Below the pieces are notes generated by a model. It worked only from the letters and a program-made list of their open reading frames with translations. It searched no databases and was not told where the DNA came from. Below, piece by piece: positions 21,224-33,773 of a stretch of 64,000 nt of DNA. The translations under genes and the position numbers were made by a program. This DNA is from Armigeres subalbatus (lineage: Eukaryota > Arthropoda > Insecta > Diptera > Culicidae), in contig NC_085141.1 of NCBI RefSeq assembly GCF_024139115.2, positions 242,535,047 through 242,599,046 on the forward strand, written 5' to 3'. Each line of letters opens with the position of its first letter. Within the stretch, counting starts at the first letter, position 1.

Positions 21224-24200
21224 GCTTCTAAAGTTTGTGAGTTGGGTTTAAAAAAAATCCGTTTGCTTCCCGTGCTTTTTTTTTTCAAATATCATCCTTC
21301 GACTTCTTCTTCTTCATGCAATATTTATTCGCCAATAGTTAAATTACGTTCGTCAAAGTCAGCCTTGTTAACAGATTTGATATTCTTCAGAATGTATTTG
21401 AATGATTTTGACGCAATCACGAACGCTCCATTTCCAAGTAAAGAGAGATAATTTACCATCTAAGAATTCTACCAGCCCGGATATTTTACTTTGAATCTCG
21501 TTAAAACAAAGAACTAGCCTCCGCAAGAAATAAGTTTATCCACCTTCCAAGAAGAGTTTTCTTCTGGAACAAATGTGGGCCGGGCCATTGTACATTTTCT
21601 CCAACAAGATTGTACGTCTAACTCATACTACCTGTGAAGCTGTCAAATCATAATTTAGCAGCTCAAACCACCGCTTCTCGTAAATTTATTATTTTCTAAT
21701 TTAATTAGAAATCCATCCCGGAACATGATCCTTAATAATTTCCGTATTTCACAGCACGCATCCTTATCGAGCATCATCCCGGCCGAGCCTGCTGGCCTCA
21801 AAGCCCACGTAATTATCACTAATCCTTGTTATGAAAATCCTCAAAAGCTGTGATTGAAACTCCACCTAAACTGAGCGGAAACACAGACAGACATCGTTCC
21901 AGGAGTCGTTCTCCGCCCCATTCACAGAGCCCACAATTTGTGCCGTACCGCACGCACCCACAACAAGATCTGGCTCGAGTTGTGGCAGCTTTTGTGATTT
22001 TATGTATTTACCATCACCGAACTTGAGCATCCGGATCTCTCAAGCGTGGTGGCTTCCAACTGTCGGGCTGGAGCACTCCTGCGATGGATCTTCCCCAACC
22101 CCAATTTGCGAGGACACAGTGTGTCTCTTGGATTGTGACCGTTGTTCCTTGGCCTCTTTCTGGCCAGTTTTCCCAAAGAGAGTGAGCGAGCTTGCCCCTT
22201 TGCTTTAGAAATGGTGAATTTTTTATGGCATTAATAAATGATTACGAACGAGACTCGAGTGGACACCCAAGAAGCCGAGCAGCAAGACGGAGGATAATGA
22301 GCTTTAAAGTGGTCAAAATTGTTATAATGTAGCTCATTGGTTGTTGTACTACCTAGAATAAAGTTCCTATAAATTTTGCCTATCATAAATTGAATTATCG
22401 CAATATAATTGTATGATTCAACTAAGGTATTAATGTGTGTTTGTGTACAAATCAGTGTGTTTTGACTTTCTTCATCTGTGTTTGACTCCGACACATTGTT
22501 CTTCTTGATTTAGAACATTCGATGATTTATAATCTAAGGCTAACAGATGCATTATTAAAATGATCGGTTGGTACGATGATTAGTCTTAGGTCTGCTTGCG
22601 TTTAATTTGTGCTCATCAAAATTTTCTTCTAAACGTTTGGATGTTCCATGGCTGTCAAAAATCCTTAAAACCCATAAGAAATCTTCATTTATAACTTCCT
22701 TACTAAGGAGAACGATTGTGCCCATAACAGGTTAGAATCGTCTTCATGGTGCAACCCCGGGACGGCGGCCCTGAATACCGAGCGGCACAGGGAAATTAAT
22801 TTTCAATAATTAAAACCAGCCGGAAGAAATTACTCTTGCCTCGGCTTTGGCCCTACTGCTGCCTGTCTGTCAGACGGATTGCTCACCCAATGCCTGCCCT
22901 GTTCTGGAACGATGTTGGTGCGGTTGTCTTGTGCTTGTACCGGTGCGGTGGGAGACACTTTCTTCCGCCTTGGCTGGGGTTGGCATCGGGTTGCGGCTTC
23001 CTTCTGGGAATACTCATCGACATCCTTGCAATCACCGGAATGTGCTGCAACGACGAACCAGATCCTGGCCGTAGGTAGTGCAGAATGCAGCACTGTGGAT
23101 GGTGGCGATGGTGGTATTTCCATTTCATTTCGAAAGCGAGACTTGCATGACGACATCTAATCGATCTGCTGTCAGTTGTCGGCGAAATGTTCTATCAGTG
23201 GAAAACTGCAGCAGATTCTTCTGGCGAGAACTCAACCTTTCCGAACCAGCGGCACCACAGTCGGAGCGCAGTGCCGAGTTTCATTAAAACGAACCGAGCA
23301 CAAGCAAATGGCTTTCCACACCAATGGGTCACCCCGTGCTAGTCGTGCTTTCGTCGTTTCGATTGTGGGGGAACGGAGTGTGAGACATAGGAAAATGTTC
23401 TAAGCGAAGAAATTGTGATGTGTTAGTCCTGTCCGGGAAACACATTGCTGGAGACCGTTCTCTTGAAATTGATTGAAAATTGAAATGAATTTCCATTTCG
23501 AACGTATTTTTTCTCCATCACTTTCTCGATTGAAGGGCACCAATCGCAATCGAACAGCCGCCGCCGTGCGATGATTGCTGCTGGGGAGCGGAGAAAAGGT
23601 CCGGCCGGGTCGATGAAAGATCCGTTTGAAGTGTACTTCGGCTGGGGAAAACGCGCCGTAGCTGGATACATAGGCTGGGTCCGGATGGCCCTGGGACACG
23701 GCCAAGGCCTTTTATGAAAAGGTGCCACTGCTGCGGCGATGTTGATTTGAAGGGTATCGATTGTTTTTCTTCCATTTCGACGATGGGAATTGGTCTTTTT
23801 TTTTCCTGGATAGCCATTCGGAACTCACCGGTTGTGGAGAGAAGTACTGGTTTTTTCGACCTTTCACCGAGAGAGCTTTTCAGGGAACAGCTCGAGCTAG
23901 TTGCTGCACTGGTGGTGGTCGAAGAGGGATCAAATGGAAATGCTGTAGGCAGTTGGTGTGAAAGTTCTTTGATCTAACGATTAGGAAATACGACTGGTTC
24001 GAGTATTTAGTCCAGCTGTTTCCCTTTGTGATACGAGTCATAGCCATTTGCTATTTTCTGTACTGAAAATATGGGATGTTTTGATATTTTCGTTGCTATT
24101 CACTTTTCCTTTAATGTATATTCTCGAATTCGTATTTTGAGTAACTGTGTATCAAAATGACCAATATTACAACATTTGTTATTCCAAATTCTTAATATGA

Positions 24201-25097
24201 AACATCAAATACCGTGGGGCATCGAAATCCGTACACCTAAGCACTTCAAAAGTCTCTAGAAAATATCGAAAGCAAAAAAAAACGTTCATCGATAGTCCAA
24301 GTTAACGAAGCCCTTTTTGGAGTGTTTCGCATCTACGCATTGAAAGTTACAAAAAACATTATTACAAAAGTAACACCCCTGAATCGAAATCCAATCACCG
24401 TAAATGGATTTTAATGGATCGGAATCCGTACTGCTTGTAGGGATTGAAACGGGTATGATAAAATATATATAAAATGAATAAAAGTGCATATAGAGTGGTA
24501 ATGAGTGCCAGATGCGAGGGTGACAGATGAGCGAAGTTAGCCTTCAGTTTTGTGATGTATTTCGCGGGAAGAAGTAATGCTTCCGAGCAGCTGTAGATCG
24601 AGCAGCAGCTGGAGACGGCTGATTCGGATGAGGCCGTCTCTTCCGAACACGACATTGGCCAAGTCGGTTTGCTGTGACCAATGTGACGCTCCCACGTGAC
24701 GTCTTTCGCGAAGAAGAATATTAAAACCGCGCGTGTTTTGGGAAAAAAAAGCTTTGTGTTGAAATTCTAACGTCCTAATGTGTCGGTTTGAGGTTGTGAA
24801 TGGAAGGTAAACACATCACGAAGCGAACATTAGTGTGTGTGCGCTAAACGTCATTCATACGGTATGGTACACTAAGAAAAAAATATTTTTGCAAAAGCAA
24901 AAGTGACACTCAAAAAAAAGTAAATGTTTGTATTCTATTACACTAAAAAAAGTGAAAGTGCGTTCTGTGATACTGAAAATTGTGAGAAAATTTGAAAACA
25001 AAAATTCTATTACACTCGAAAAAATGTGAAAATTATTATTCGATGTTTGTGAAACAGAATTACTTTATCTTTTTTAATCAAATTTTTTTTCGAGGCG
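21224..25097. other. Unique DNA, no gene supported
   Basis: The longest repeat-poor stretch of this half of the window. Frames of 65-108 codons overlap on both strands at 22830-23980 but lack recognisable domains, and they overlap one another in several frames as expected of GC-richer noncoding DNA. Microsatellites are minor. It could be intron or regulatory DNA of a gene outside the window; that cannot be shown here. Confidence 0.45.
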
Positions 25098-25332
25098 GTA
25101 TCTGATAGGGTGAACAATCATTTCCCTGAGAGGGTACACAAGCATTCCCCCGAAAGGGTGAACAATAATTCCCCCGAGAGGGTATCCCTGATAGGGAAAA
25201 CAATTGTTCCCCTGAGAGGGTAAACAATAATTCCCCTGAGAGGGTATACCTGATAAGGTAAATAATTATTTCCACGAGAGGGTATCCCTGATAGGGTAAA
25301 CAATCGTTCCCCCGAGAGGGTATCTCTGAGCT
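25098..25332. repeat. Minisatellite: AGGGTAAACAATNNTTCCCCCGAG units
   Basis: Repeats of GAGAGGGTA(T/A)...AACAATNNTTCCCC(C/T)GAGAGGGT, about 27-30 bp per simple unit, alternating with units that carry an extra ATCCCTGATAGGGTA. At least seven units are seen. The motif CCCTGATAGGG/TTCCCCCGAGAGGG is partly self-complementary. The array ends with GAGCTTGGTAAGCTCTTTCC. Confidence 0.85.
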
Positions 25333-25470
25333 TGGTAAGCTCTTTCCATGATGGCATGTTTGAGATCAGCAGTTGACTTGAATTCAGAGTAAGAACATGT
25401 AAACAAAGAGTGAGAATAAGTAAGCAAATAGTTGCGTAGAATGTTGTTTATGATTTTTTTTTTTTGGATG

Positions 25471-25557
25471 GGTAAACAATCATTCCCCCGAAAGGGTATC
25501 CCTGAGCTTGGTAAGCTCTTTCCATGATGCCATGTTTGAGATCGGCGGTCGATCGGT
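25471..25557. repeat. Partial duplicate of the 25.1-25.3 kb minisatellite end
   Basis: GGGTAAACAATCATTCCCCC through GAGCTTGGTAAGCTCTTTCC and TGATGCCATGTTTGAGATC repeats the last unit and its 3' flank from 25284-25370. The duplication unit therefore includes unique flanking sequence, not only the minisatellite. Confidence 0.75.
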
Positions 25558-26164
25558 TAACTAAACTGCCACTATAATCATTTCAATACCTGATTCATTT
25601 TTCACAGTTTTTACTTTATTTATTGTGATTTACATCTTGAATACCGTCACTTTTGATAGAATCAGCACGCGAATAAATTGCACCTGAAACTACGTGCTTT
25701 CTGGGTGGTGATTTGTTCTCGATGTTTGTTGTTTAACTTTCAAAGCCTACTTTCCATTTTAATGACCTGAAACCTTACTGTCAATCATATGAACAGGATA
25801 AGATGAATTATTTATAAATTAATTACATTGAATCCATATTAACAAAATTCTCCTGAGATGGATGGATTTCGGTGCTGTACAGATTTCAGTAAGTAAAACT
25901 AATTCACATCGCTTTTACTTGAAAAAGTTGAAGGATTTTCACTCAAATTGCTTTTCTCTTTTTGCATCTTACTAATTAGGTAAGCATTTATGGTGGAGGG
26001 GGGCGGGGTATGTCGGCCATTTTCTTACGCTCCATATAAATAAAAAAAATATTTGTATGGAAAAATTCTTACATGGGGGGAGAGGGGTTGAAAAACCCAG
26101 AAAAATTGCATACGTAATTAGAGTACGGCCCCTTATCACAATTTACTTTGGATTTCACTTGTCA

Positions 26165-26560
26165 CATGGAATGATTTTTTCTTCGTACATCTTACTTCTT
26201 CATTTCTCACTTCTTACTTTACTCGTTTTGCTGAATAGTGGAAACAGTAAAATCCTCAAATTGCGTGTAATGGAAAGCATGAAATAGGACATAATTAGTG
26301 AGATTTGCGAAAAGTGAAGGGGGAAGAGATGAATGAGACTCACTTCTCGCTTCACATGAAAATAAGAAGTGAGAAATCGGAAGTGAGTAGAAGTGACAAA
26401 TAGATAGTGAGACAATAGTAGTGAGAAGCGTGAAGTGTGATGTTTGGAGTGTTATGTGAGAAAGAAGAAGTGTGAAATGATAAATGCGAGAATGAGAAAT
26501 AGAAATTGTGAAGCGAGAGAGAGTAGTAGAACGTGAGAAGCAAGAGTTAAAAAGTAAGAA
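26165..26560. repeat. GAAGTGAGAA-type low-complexity repeat with an inverted start
   Basis: The left part reads CTTACTTCTTCATTTCTCAC on the plus strand; from ~26290 the opposite strand motif (GAAGTGAGAAAT, AGAAGTGAG) dominates. The same module accompanies other arrays at 37.4-38.0, 39.3-39.5, 40.6-40.8, 41.2-41.5 and 61.4-61.6 kb. Confidence 0.7.
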
Positions 26561-26599
26561 ATAAGGAGGGAGAAGAAGGAAGTTTGAAAACTGAATCGA

Positions 26600-26960
26600 A
26601 ATTTTTACTTTTGCTTTTTTCTGCTACGTTTTTTACATTTTTCTTCCTTTTTCCATTTCCTTTCTACGTTCTTTCTTTTTCTTGTTTCTTTTCTCTTCCC
26701 TTTTCTTTCTATCTAATTTAGTTATTATTTTTTCGAAGATTTTCATTTTTTTATTATTAATGTTTTTTCTGTTCTCATCGTTCTTCTTTCTTTCATTTTC
26801 ATTTTTCCTTTCTACCTACTTTTTTTCCCTTCTTTTTCCATTCTTCATTCTCCCTCTTCATCTTCTTTCGTCCATGTTCCTTCTACTTCCTTACTTCGCT
26901 TCGCCTAACTTCTCTCTTCTCACATCTTCATACTTTTTTTTTACCCGCCACTCTCCCCCA
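26600..26960 (+). repeat. Polypyrimidine tract
   Basis: T- and C-rich with interspersed A residues, of lower purity than 14975-15910. It ends in a short motif (CTCTCCCCCACACCA, 26951-26965) that is also found at 36528-36542. Confidence 0.75.
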
Positions 26961-27369
26961 CACCAAAAAACTCAAAATTAAGCTTCCTGGTAATGGACTT
27001 AATTTACTTGAGCTGAGCACAAATAACAAATAAATAACAATTAAATGTGTAAGAGAGTGAGTTCTATGCTAATTAGCTTCCAGAATCCCAGTTTAGTTTT
27101 CTCCTTTTAAGGGATTCATTAGATTCTTGCAAAGCACTAAATTAGAATATTAAAAAAAATTAAGACTGAATTGGAAATATTTTCTCATGGTTCTAAAGAA
27201 TTTTTATTTTGACGGTTTGTTATGTTATAAATGGCTCAGAGTATAAATTCATTCATTTTTCTTTTCAAGTGTATTTTAACTCTAAGTTTAAATTGGCATT
27301 TATCGGTTATCATTTTCAGTTCAGTCACTTACTATTTAATTAAATTTTCTCATTTCTCCATTCTCACAA

Positions 27370-28290
27370 AAAGCAGCAAGTAGAAAGATTACGTTTAAGT
27401 TAAGAAGAATAGAAGACAAAAAGAGATAGAATAAAGAAGAAAAATGAAAGCAAAAAAGAAAAAAAGAAGAAAGCACAAAACGGAAAAAGAAAAGAAGAAG
27501 AAAGAAGAAATAAAAAAACTGAAGAAGAAAAGAAGAAGAAAGAGAAAGTAAAAAAGAAGGAAGAAAGAGAAAAGAGGAAGAAAACAAAGAAGAAATTTCA
27601 AAGAAAGAAGAAGAAAGAAAAATAAAGAAAGAAGAAAGGAGAGAAGAAATAAGAAAGGATAAAGAAGAAAGAAGAAAGAAGAAAGAAGAAAGAGTAAAGC
27701 CCCGGAAACGAGCCAGCCTCGGGCTAAAAGTCTCCTTAACAAAGATACAAAAAAAAGAAAGAGTAAAGATGAATAAGAAAGAAGAAAGAAGAATGAAGAT
27801 AGAAGGAAAAAGAAAGTCGAAAAATGCAAGAAGAAATAAGAAAGAAGAGAGAAGAAAGAAAAAAAGAAAGAAGATAGAAGAAAGAAGAAAGAGAAAGAAG
27901 GAAGAAGGAAGACGAAAAAAGAAAGAAGAAAGAAGAAAGAAGAAAGAAGAAGAAAAAAGAAATAAGAAAGAAGAAAGAATAAAGAAGAAAGAAGAAAGAA
28001 GAAAGATGAATCAATAAAGAAGAAAGAAGAGAGAAGAAAGAAGAAAGATAAAAAAAGAAGAAAGAAAGAAGTAATAAGAAAGAAGAGAGAAGAAAGATGA
28101 CAGAATAAAGGAGGAAGAGAGAAAAAGGAAGAAGAAAGAAGAAATAAGAAAAAAGAAAGAAAAAGGAAGAAAGAAGAAACAAGAAAAAAAAGAGAAAGAT
28201 GAAAGAGGAAAGGAGAAAGAAGGGAGAAGAAATAAAGATGAAAAAGAAGAAATAACAAACAAGGAAGAAGAAAAATGTCAGAAGAAAGAA
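27370..28290. repeat. Polypurine tract (GAAGAAAGAA)n
   Basis: About 0.9 kb of AAGAAAGAAG-type sequence, almost free of pyrimidines on the plus strand except for one insert at 27694-27752. Apparent 148-308 residue minus-strand frames of Phe, Leu and Ser are artefacts of composition. Confidence 0.9.
27694..27752 (+). mobile_element. Short retroelement 3'-end-like insert in polypurine tract
   Basis: The only complex sequence inside the tract: GCCCCGGAAACGAGCCAGCC followed by TCGGGCTAAAAGTCTCC, TTAACAAAGATA and an A run. The A-rich ending suggests the 3' end of a retroposed element in plus orientation; I cannot name it securely. Confidence 0.4.
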
Positions 28291-28395
28291 GACTCGCTAC
28301 GTAACGCATCTGATTTCCCACTTCTCACAACTTTCTTTTCTTCCCTCTACTCGCTCCTCACTGCTCACTACCTATTTTTTCGATGTTGAAGAACC

Positions 28396-28500
28396 CTGAC
28401 TAATCCACCTAGCGGAAAAGGTGCCTTTCTCGTGTATTATGAAAATAGTATTTCGACCATAACTTTTGAGTTCATAGTCCGATTCAGCCAATTTCCGGAA
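28396..28500 (-). mobile_element. Fragment of the GCCTTTCTCG interspersed repeat
   Basis: AATCCACCTAGCGG followed by GGTGCCTTTCTCGTG is the inverse of the right end of the copy at 53429-53990 (CACGAGAAAGGC...CCGCTAGGTGGATT). Only the terminal ~100 bp are present, between two purine-rich tracts. Confidence 0.55.
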
Positions 28501-28639
28501 GAAAAGAGAATGAAAAAATAAAAATAAAAAAGAAGGAAGAAAGGAGAAAAGAAAGAAAAAAGTAAGAAGACAGTATAAAGAAGAGACTCACCAGTTACTT
28601 CACTTCTCACTTCTCACTTCTTATTTCTCATCTCTCAAG

Positions 28640-29100
28640 AGTAAGAAAGAAGAAAAAATAAAGAATGAAAAGTGAGGAATGAAGAATGAACAATGTGGAA
28701 TGAAGAATGAAGAATGAGGGACGAGGAAGGAAGAAGGAGGAATGAGGAATGAAGAATGGAGAATAAAGATAAAAGAATGAAGAATGGAGAATGAAGAATA
28801 AAGAATGAAGAATGAAGAATGAAGAATGAAGAATGAAGAATGAAGAATGAAGAATGAAGAATGAAGAATGAAGAATGAAGAATGAAGAATGAAGAATGAA
28901 GAATGAAGAATTAAGAATGAAGCATGAAGAATGAAGAATGAAGAATGAAGAATGAAGAATGAAGAATGAAGAATGAAGAATGAAGAATGAAGAATGAAGA
29001 ATGAAGAATGAAGAATGAAGAATGAAGAATGAAGAATATATAATGAAGAATGAAGAATGAAGAATGATGGAAGGAGAAAAAGAAGGAAGAGGAAATAATA
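28640..29100. repeat. (AGAATGA)n heptamer satellite
   Basis: The core at ~28790-29065 is an almost perfect 7-mer AATGAAG array; flanks are degenerate (GGAATGA, GAGGAATG). As with the 7.6-kb array the period of seven keeps all three minus frames open, giving repeated HSSFFIL peptides that are artefacts. Confidence 0.95.
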
Positions 29101-29149
29101 TGAAACGATGAAAAAAACACAAGGAAAAGCAAAAAAGAAAGAAAAATTT

Positions 29150-32100
29150 AAAACCAAATTGAATTTCCCTGCTGGTTGTATTCAGCTTTTTTTAATTCTT
29201 TGAAATTTGTTACGGAGATTTTCAAAAGCTTCATAAATATCCCGAAAATACTGATTTTTCAATGCACATATTTGATAGGAAACATTTCTGCTTGGATTCT
29301 GATGTTAGTCCTACCATATTCGTAGAAAACCCAAGCAAAAAATGAAAAGGAAGGTTCGTTTCTGCAGATTGAATTGCCACCTACCATATGACACTCGCCC
29401 GAATGTAGCAATTTACTGCATATAAAAATGCTCCAATTAATCTTTTAAAGAGCAAAAAAAACTTAATTTAAGCTTTTAATCTAAACAAAAAAAACTTCTA
29501 ATCAACTCATCAACTCCTAATGGTACCGGCCGGCACTAACCAATTCAATTCCCGCCATGTCATTATCCAAATACGCAAATCAGCATCACCAAGTTACGTC
29601 CCCAGCCCGCAATCCATCAGTCCATACCAACAATGACGCTCTCCGCATTTATTCCACCAAACCACGTAGCGAAACAACTTCTTCTCGCTAACGCTAAGAA
29701 CCCATTTCCAGTTGCGTCAGTCAGTGAGTATCGCTTCTAAACTCGGGCATCAACGAAAAAAAAACTGGATACCGCAATGCATCGTCGTCGACGTTGACTT
29801 TGACGACGTCCTTGCCTTCTCGAAGTGCCCATTTTCGTTGTCTACGCCACGTCGCCGACGTCACTCGCTCCGTGTACGTTTCAAACTTTCGGAACATCGA
29901 AATTTGCAGCTCTCTTCGGTCGTTGTTTGAACACGCCGAGCTGTGAGCTGCAAGTGAAATAGAATTCATAAAACTTTTCAAAATATGTTTTGCTCCCCGC
30001 TCGTCGTCGGGTGCAACCCTCACTTCTCGACTTTCCAGCACCACTACCAGTCGGTAGCTGGCTGGTTGTACGCTCGTTCGAAACTATGATGGAAATTTAA
30101 ATAACCGTAGAGTTATGATTTCCACTAATGTCGAACATCATCCCATACCTCTAATGCTCTTGTGGCTTGTGCAAGGGTTACGTCGGCGGGGATCAGGGGC
30201 TGGTCTCTCATTTCAAAGTAAAGATGCTCCCTGGTCCTTAGCCGTCAGCCACGTACATGCAGGGATGAACCGTACGTACCGAACTACAGAGATCGTAAGC
30301 CTGTCCTGTGGTTGGATATCGGAAAGTTTTCCTGTCAGCGTTTGTATGTCCTTGCACCTCGCTCCTCCGTCCCCTGCGTTCGGCTTTGTTTGCATTTCAT
30401 TCAGCACGATCCTGTGGCTCTAATAAAACTTTCGTCAAACCATTATGTGCGTTTTTCGAAAGTTCTGCTGCTGCAGCCCCCGACGAAAGGCGAGAGGCCA
30501 GTTTGCGGGGAAGTTTTCTCTTCCACGCTCGATGCCTTCGGAAAACAGAAAAGTCAAATTTAAAGTCCAAAAATCAATTCTGCTACTCTCTGCGCTCCGA
30601 TATGAAGGGACGGCGATGGTGCCTGTGATATTTGGACAAAAACCACAAGAGCGCATAAATATTCCAGCTCGTTTGAATTTGGATTTTTCCGAGCTCATAC
30701 CGGGGAAACCGATGATGATGATGATGGGGCGGCGGCGGTGGGAAAACAATTTCAAACGGTGAGCGATTGGGACTGCACGGTGATGGAGCGGGTGACGATT
30801 GAACGTGCAATAGACGGTAAAATATTTGAATTCTTAATGGTCATGACGGGAAGTGTTGTCATCAATCGTGTGTTTGTTAACGGTTCATGTGCCGAAAGGG
30901 TCTGCTGAACGAGGGATGAGTGTCTATCTCATTCCGGTATTCATTCGCACCAGATTTAGCACGTGCGTTAACCGGTCTCATGGGTGCACTCCGGGAAAAT
31001 GAGATTGAGTTTGGATGTTTTTTTTGCTCTGAAAGAACCGTTGCGAGTTAGTTCTAGGCATCGATAAAAATTCAAACTATTCAAATTTTGCATTCGAATT
31101 TATTCAATCCATGCACCAAGTATTCTCCAGAGTGCCAATCACATACCATCAATCGTAGCTTCAGTCAATATTTGAACCGAGGCGAGATGAAAATCCACCG
31201 GCTTCGTACATATTCCAAACGGATACCTCATCGCACCAGCACCAATCGCACATCGTTATTGAATGATGAAAAGAGTTCTTCTCATCGCTATTTTTCAAAC
31301 GATTCAATAACTAGCCCGGCCATATCCATCTCCAGCCCGCACGTACGAATGTTGCTACTTGACTAGCCGTCTGCTTAGCCGGAAGTAGCGGCTGAATTCA
31401 CCGACCATTCGTAGACTAAACCGGCAGATACCCCACATCGTATGCCGATCCGTTGGCGATTGAGAAGATTAATGGGAATTGAGAATCAAGTGCCTGGTTG
31501 CCCAGAGCCGTGCTGATCTGGCGGGGTCGGATTGGTGGTCGGTGGCCGCAAGGTGGGAGCCGGTACCTGCAGCATTGAGAGTTTTCAAATTTTCCACTTA
31601 AGCGCTGACCATTTCGTAGGAGGTGTGTGCATTCTTTCGCCAGAGCAAACACATCGGAACTGGCGCTGCTGCAGTGCAGTACAGAGTACAGTCCATGGGC
31701 AGTGCCACGCTGTGGATACCGCTGGCAACTACTACTGATGCTGGTACTGCCGCTGCTGTAGTGCAACACGGTGTGGTTGAGTAATTTTTCCGCTATGGCT
31801 GGCTCCACCAGCCAACAGAGCGCTTGCTTGTTACTTGGACTGACAGACGGTCGGCCCGCGGATTGTTTACCCAGTGGAAATTTATTACAGCAGAATTGGG
31901 CGGACACGATCGTATAGCGCTCGGTTGATGCCGGTGACCACCGACTGACGATATGTTTACCAACGCCAACGGGGAGGCCCAGATTCAGGCAGATTGAATG
32001 TGTGGCGCTAGCTAATAAGCAGTTTCGTAAGCCGGGAAAATGAGTTTGTAGATTGATTGAACTGATTGATTAACTGGAACTGAGTTACTGTAACGAGTGA

Positions 32101-32669
32101 AGTAATTAGCAGTAATGAATACATTGGCTGCATGGGACATTTATGTGTTCTTTTGAGTGACGATTTTTCTTCGGTGAGTATCATTGTTGGCAACATAGCA
32201 TATAATGCCACTTTAACCCTTTCCTTCCCATGGTAGCTGCACATTTTGCACCTTCCAACATTCATCGAATTATTTCAACAACAAAGAGCAGTATTTGGCG
32301 CAACTTTATGGCTTCATAAAACTACAAATATAATCAATTTTGAGTAAAAATAGTGAAACAATTGAAAACAATCAAGTAACTATTGATTTACAATCAAAAA
32401 CTTGTTTTTTTCGTTTTCCACTAATTTTACCTATGCCAAAAAACTTGTGTTCTAACATTTTTTTCATAGATGATTCCTTCCTATTGAAATCTTTGAAAAA
32501 AGTCGTGGGAAAGAGAGGGTTAATGTAGATTATTTTATACAAATGGAAACTTAAATCAAAACGATATTCAAAACTTTGTTGTGAATGTTCTTTCGCGACA
32601 CAATATGTTGAACTAGAAATAACTAGAAATAAAAAAATCTTTGTAGAAAGATATAAATGAATTTGCTAC
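29150..32669. other. Unique DNA, no gene supported
   Basis: GC-richer subregions at 29560-30100, 30150-30780 and 31370-31980 are repeat-poor. TCAGTCAGTGAG at 29717-29728 contains two overlapping initiator-like TCAGT motifs in a setting rich in ACGTC and CGTCGTCG, which could be a promoter or 5' UTR, but no supported exon follows. A GATGATGATGATGATGGGGC microsatellite lies near 30711. Nothing else is assignable. Confidence 0.45.
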
Positions 32670-32971
32670 TACAGTAATATCCCGATTTTATCACCCCCGG
32701 CTGAATTTAGGGGTGATAAAACAGGGTATGTGACAAAATTGGAAAAAAAATATTTTCATTTTTTTTAATTCATTCCACAAGTATGAATCATTTTATGCCT
32801 TGGAAAGGCCAAATGCGTGAACGGTACCCGTTATTTCTTGTTGAAATTGCTTACAGAATAATTCCCAGGTACTCAAATGTTTTTCGTAATAAACTACAGG
32901 CGGTGAAAATTATTTCATGAAAATCGGGGGTAGACAAAATCGGGGAGTGACAAAATTGGGTCAACACTGTA
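32670..32971. mobile_element. TA-flanked MITE, TACAGT...ACTGTA
   Basis: Left end TACAGTAATATCCCGATTTT then ATCACCCCC; right end GGGGAGTGACAAAATTGGGT then CAACACTGTA. These are imperfect ~30-bp terminal inverted repeats ending in TACAGT, with TA as the likely target. Inside both ends the motif GGGTGATAAAA / GACAAAATCGGGG repeats. ~300 bp, no frame. Confidence 0.8.
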
Positions 32972-33011
32972 TGTCATTCGTCGTAAAACCTGAAAAAAAA
33001 CTTTCTGAAAG

Positions 33012-33085
33012 CTTGGTTTAGACATCTCGCAGTTATTTAGTTTGGAAGTGCTCAAAGAACAATGAATACTAAGCTACGTTTGGAA
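33012..33085 (+). mobile_element. Old Feilai-type SINE remnant
   Basis: GCTTGGTTTAGACATCTCGC, AGTTTGGAAGTGCTCAAAG and CTAAGCTAC correspond to the 3' body of the SINE at 1404-1688, with several mismatches and neither head nor tail. Confidence 0.45.
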
Positions 33086-33182
33086 TTTCCTTAGTAAATT
33101 CTTCGGAATGATTTGCATTTCTCACGGGAAGTATTTGTCGTTTCAACCTGAATTTCTTAGAAATTTAACTGTTATTATTAAC

Positions 33183-33414
33183 TGTACGGCCTCAAATTCC
33201 GCCGAACGAACTATCCTTTGGTTTTGATCGCTTGTGTGCTGTCTTATCGAGCGTGCAACTCCGTTGGTTACCCGACCAGGAAAGAGGCAAAGTCATGGCC
33301 TACTATTCACTAGTCAATGTTAGCAGCCAAACCGTAATACGATATTTGCATATCTGTCATCAATGCACGCTAAAAGTGGATTGCCCAATTCCTAATATAT
33401 CTCACTCTCACATT
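33183..33414 (+). repeat. Direct repeat, left copy (partner 35260-35489)
   Basis: TGTACGGCCT at the start and CACTCTCACATT at the end delimit a ~232-bp sequence repeated in the same orientation about 2.08 kb downstream, differing by point changes and almost no indels in the last 200 bp. The pair could be long terminal repeats of a dead retrotransposon or two copies of a dispersed repeat; the DNA between them shows no gag or pol. Confidence 0.75.
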
Positions 33415-33773
33415 CCCCTTCTTCTCTCACTGAAAACGAAGAAAAAACCATTGACTTAGAATTTTCATAAACAACTATTTACATCGCATTTTGTTTTAAT
33501 CATAGCCAAGTCTAATTCTACAATCCAGTATCCAATATTCGTACTCAATTTCCATAATCAAAATCAACCTAATTTTGAATTCAAATATTTCAGTACGGTT
33601 TTACAATCCGATGCTCAAATCCAATGTATGAACCCGAAATGCAAATCCAATATTCCTATTTAATGAACAAAGTCTTAATCTCAAACCAACACTGGAACGT
33701 TTTTATAACCAAAATCAAACATTCATATAAAATATTCAAGTTTTTTCTTCAATCTCTTCATCTTCAATGGCTC

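Noticed and set aside
22830..23980. Cluster of overlapping 65-108 codon frames on both strands
   Set aside because: GC-richer noncoding DNA gives several overlapping frames; none has a recognisable domain or dominates.
27395..28321. 308-codon minus-strand frame with hydrophobic appearance
   Set aside because: Read from a polypurine tract on the other strand; no real transmembrane pattern and no homology signal.
28621..29157. Frames encoding repeated HSSFFIL
   Set aside because: (AATGAAG)n heptamer satellite read in three frames.
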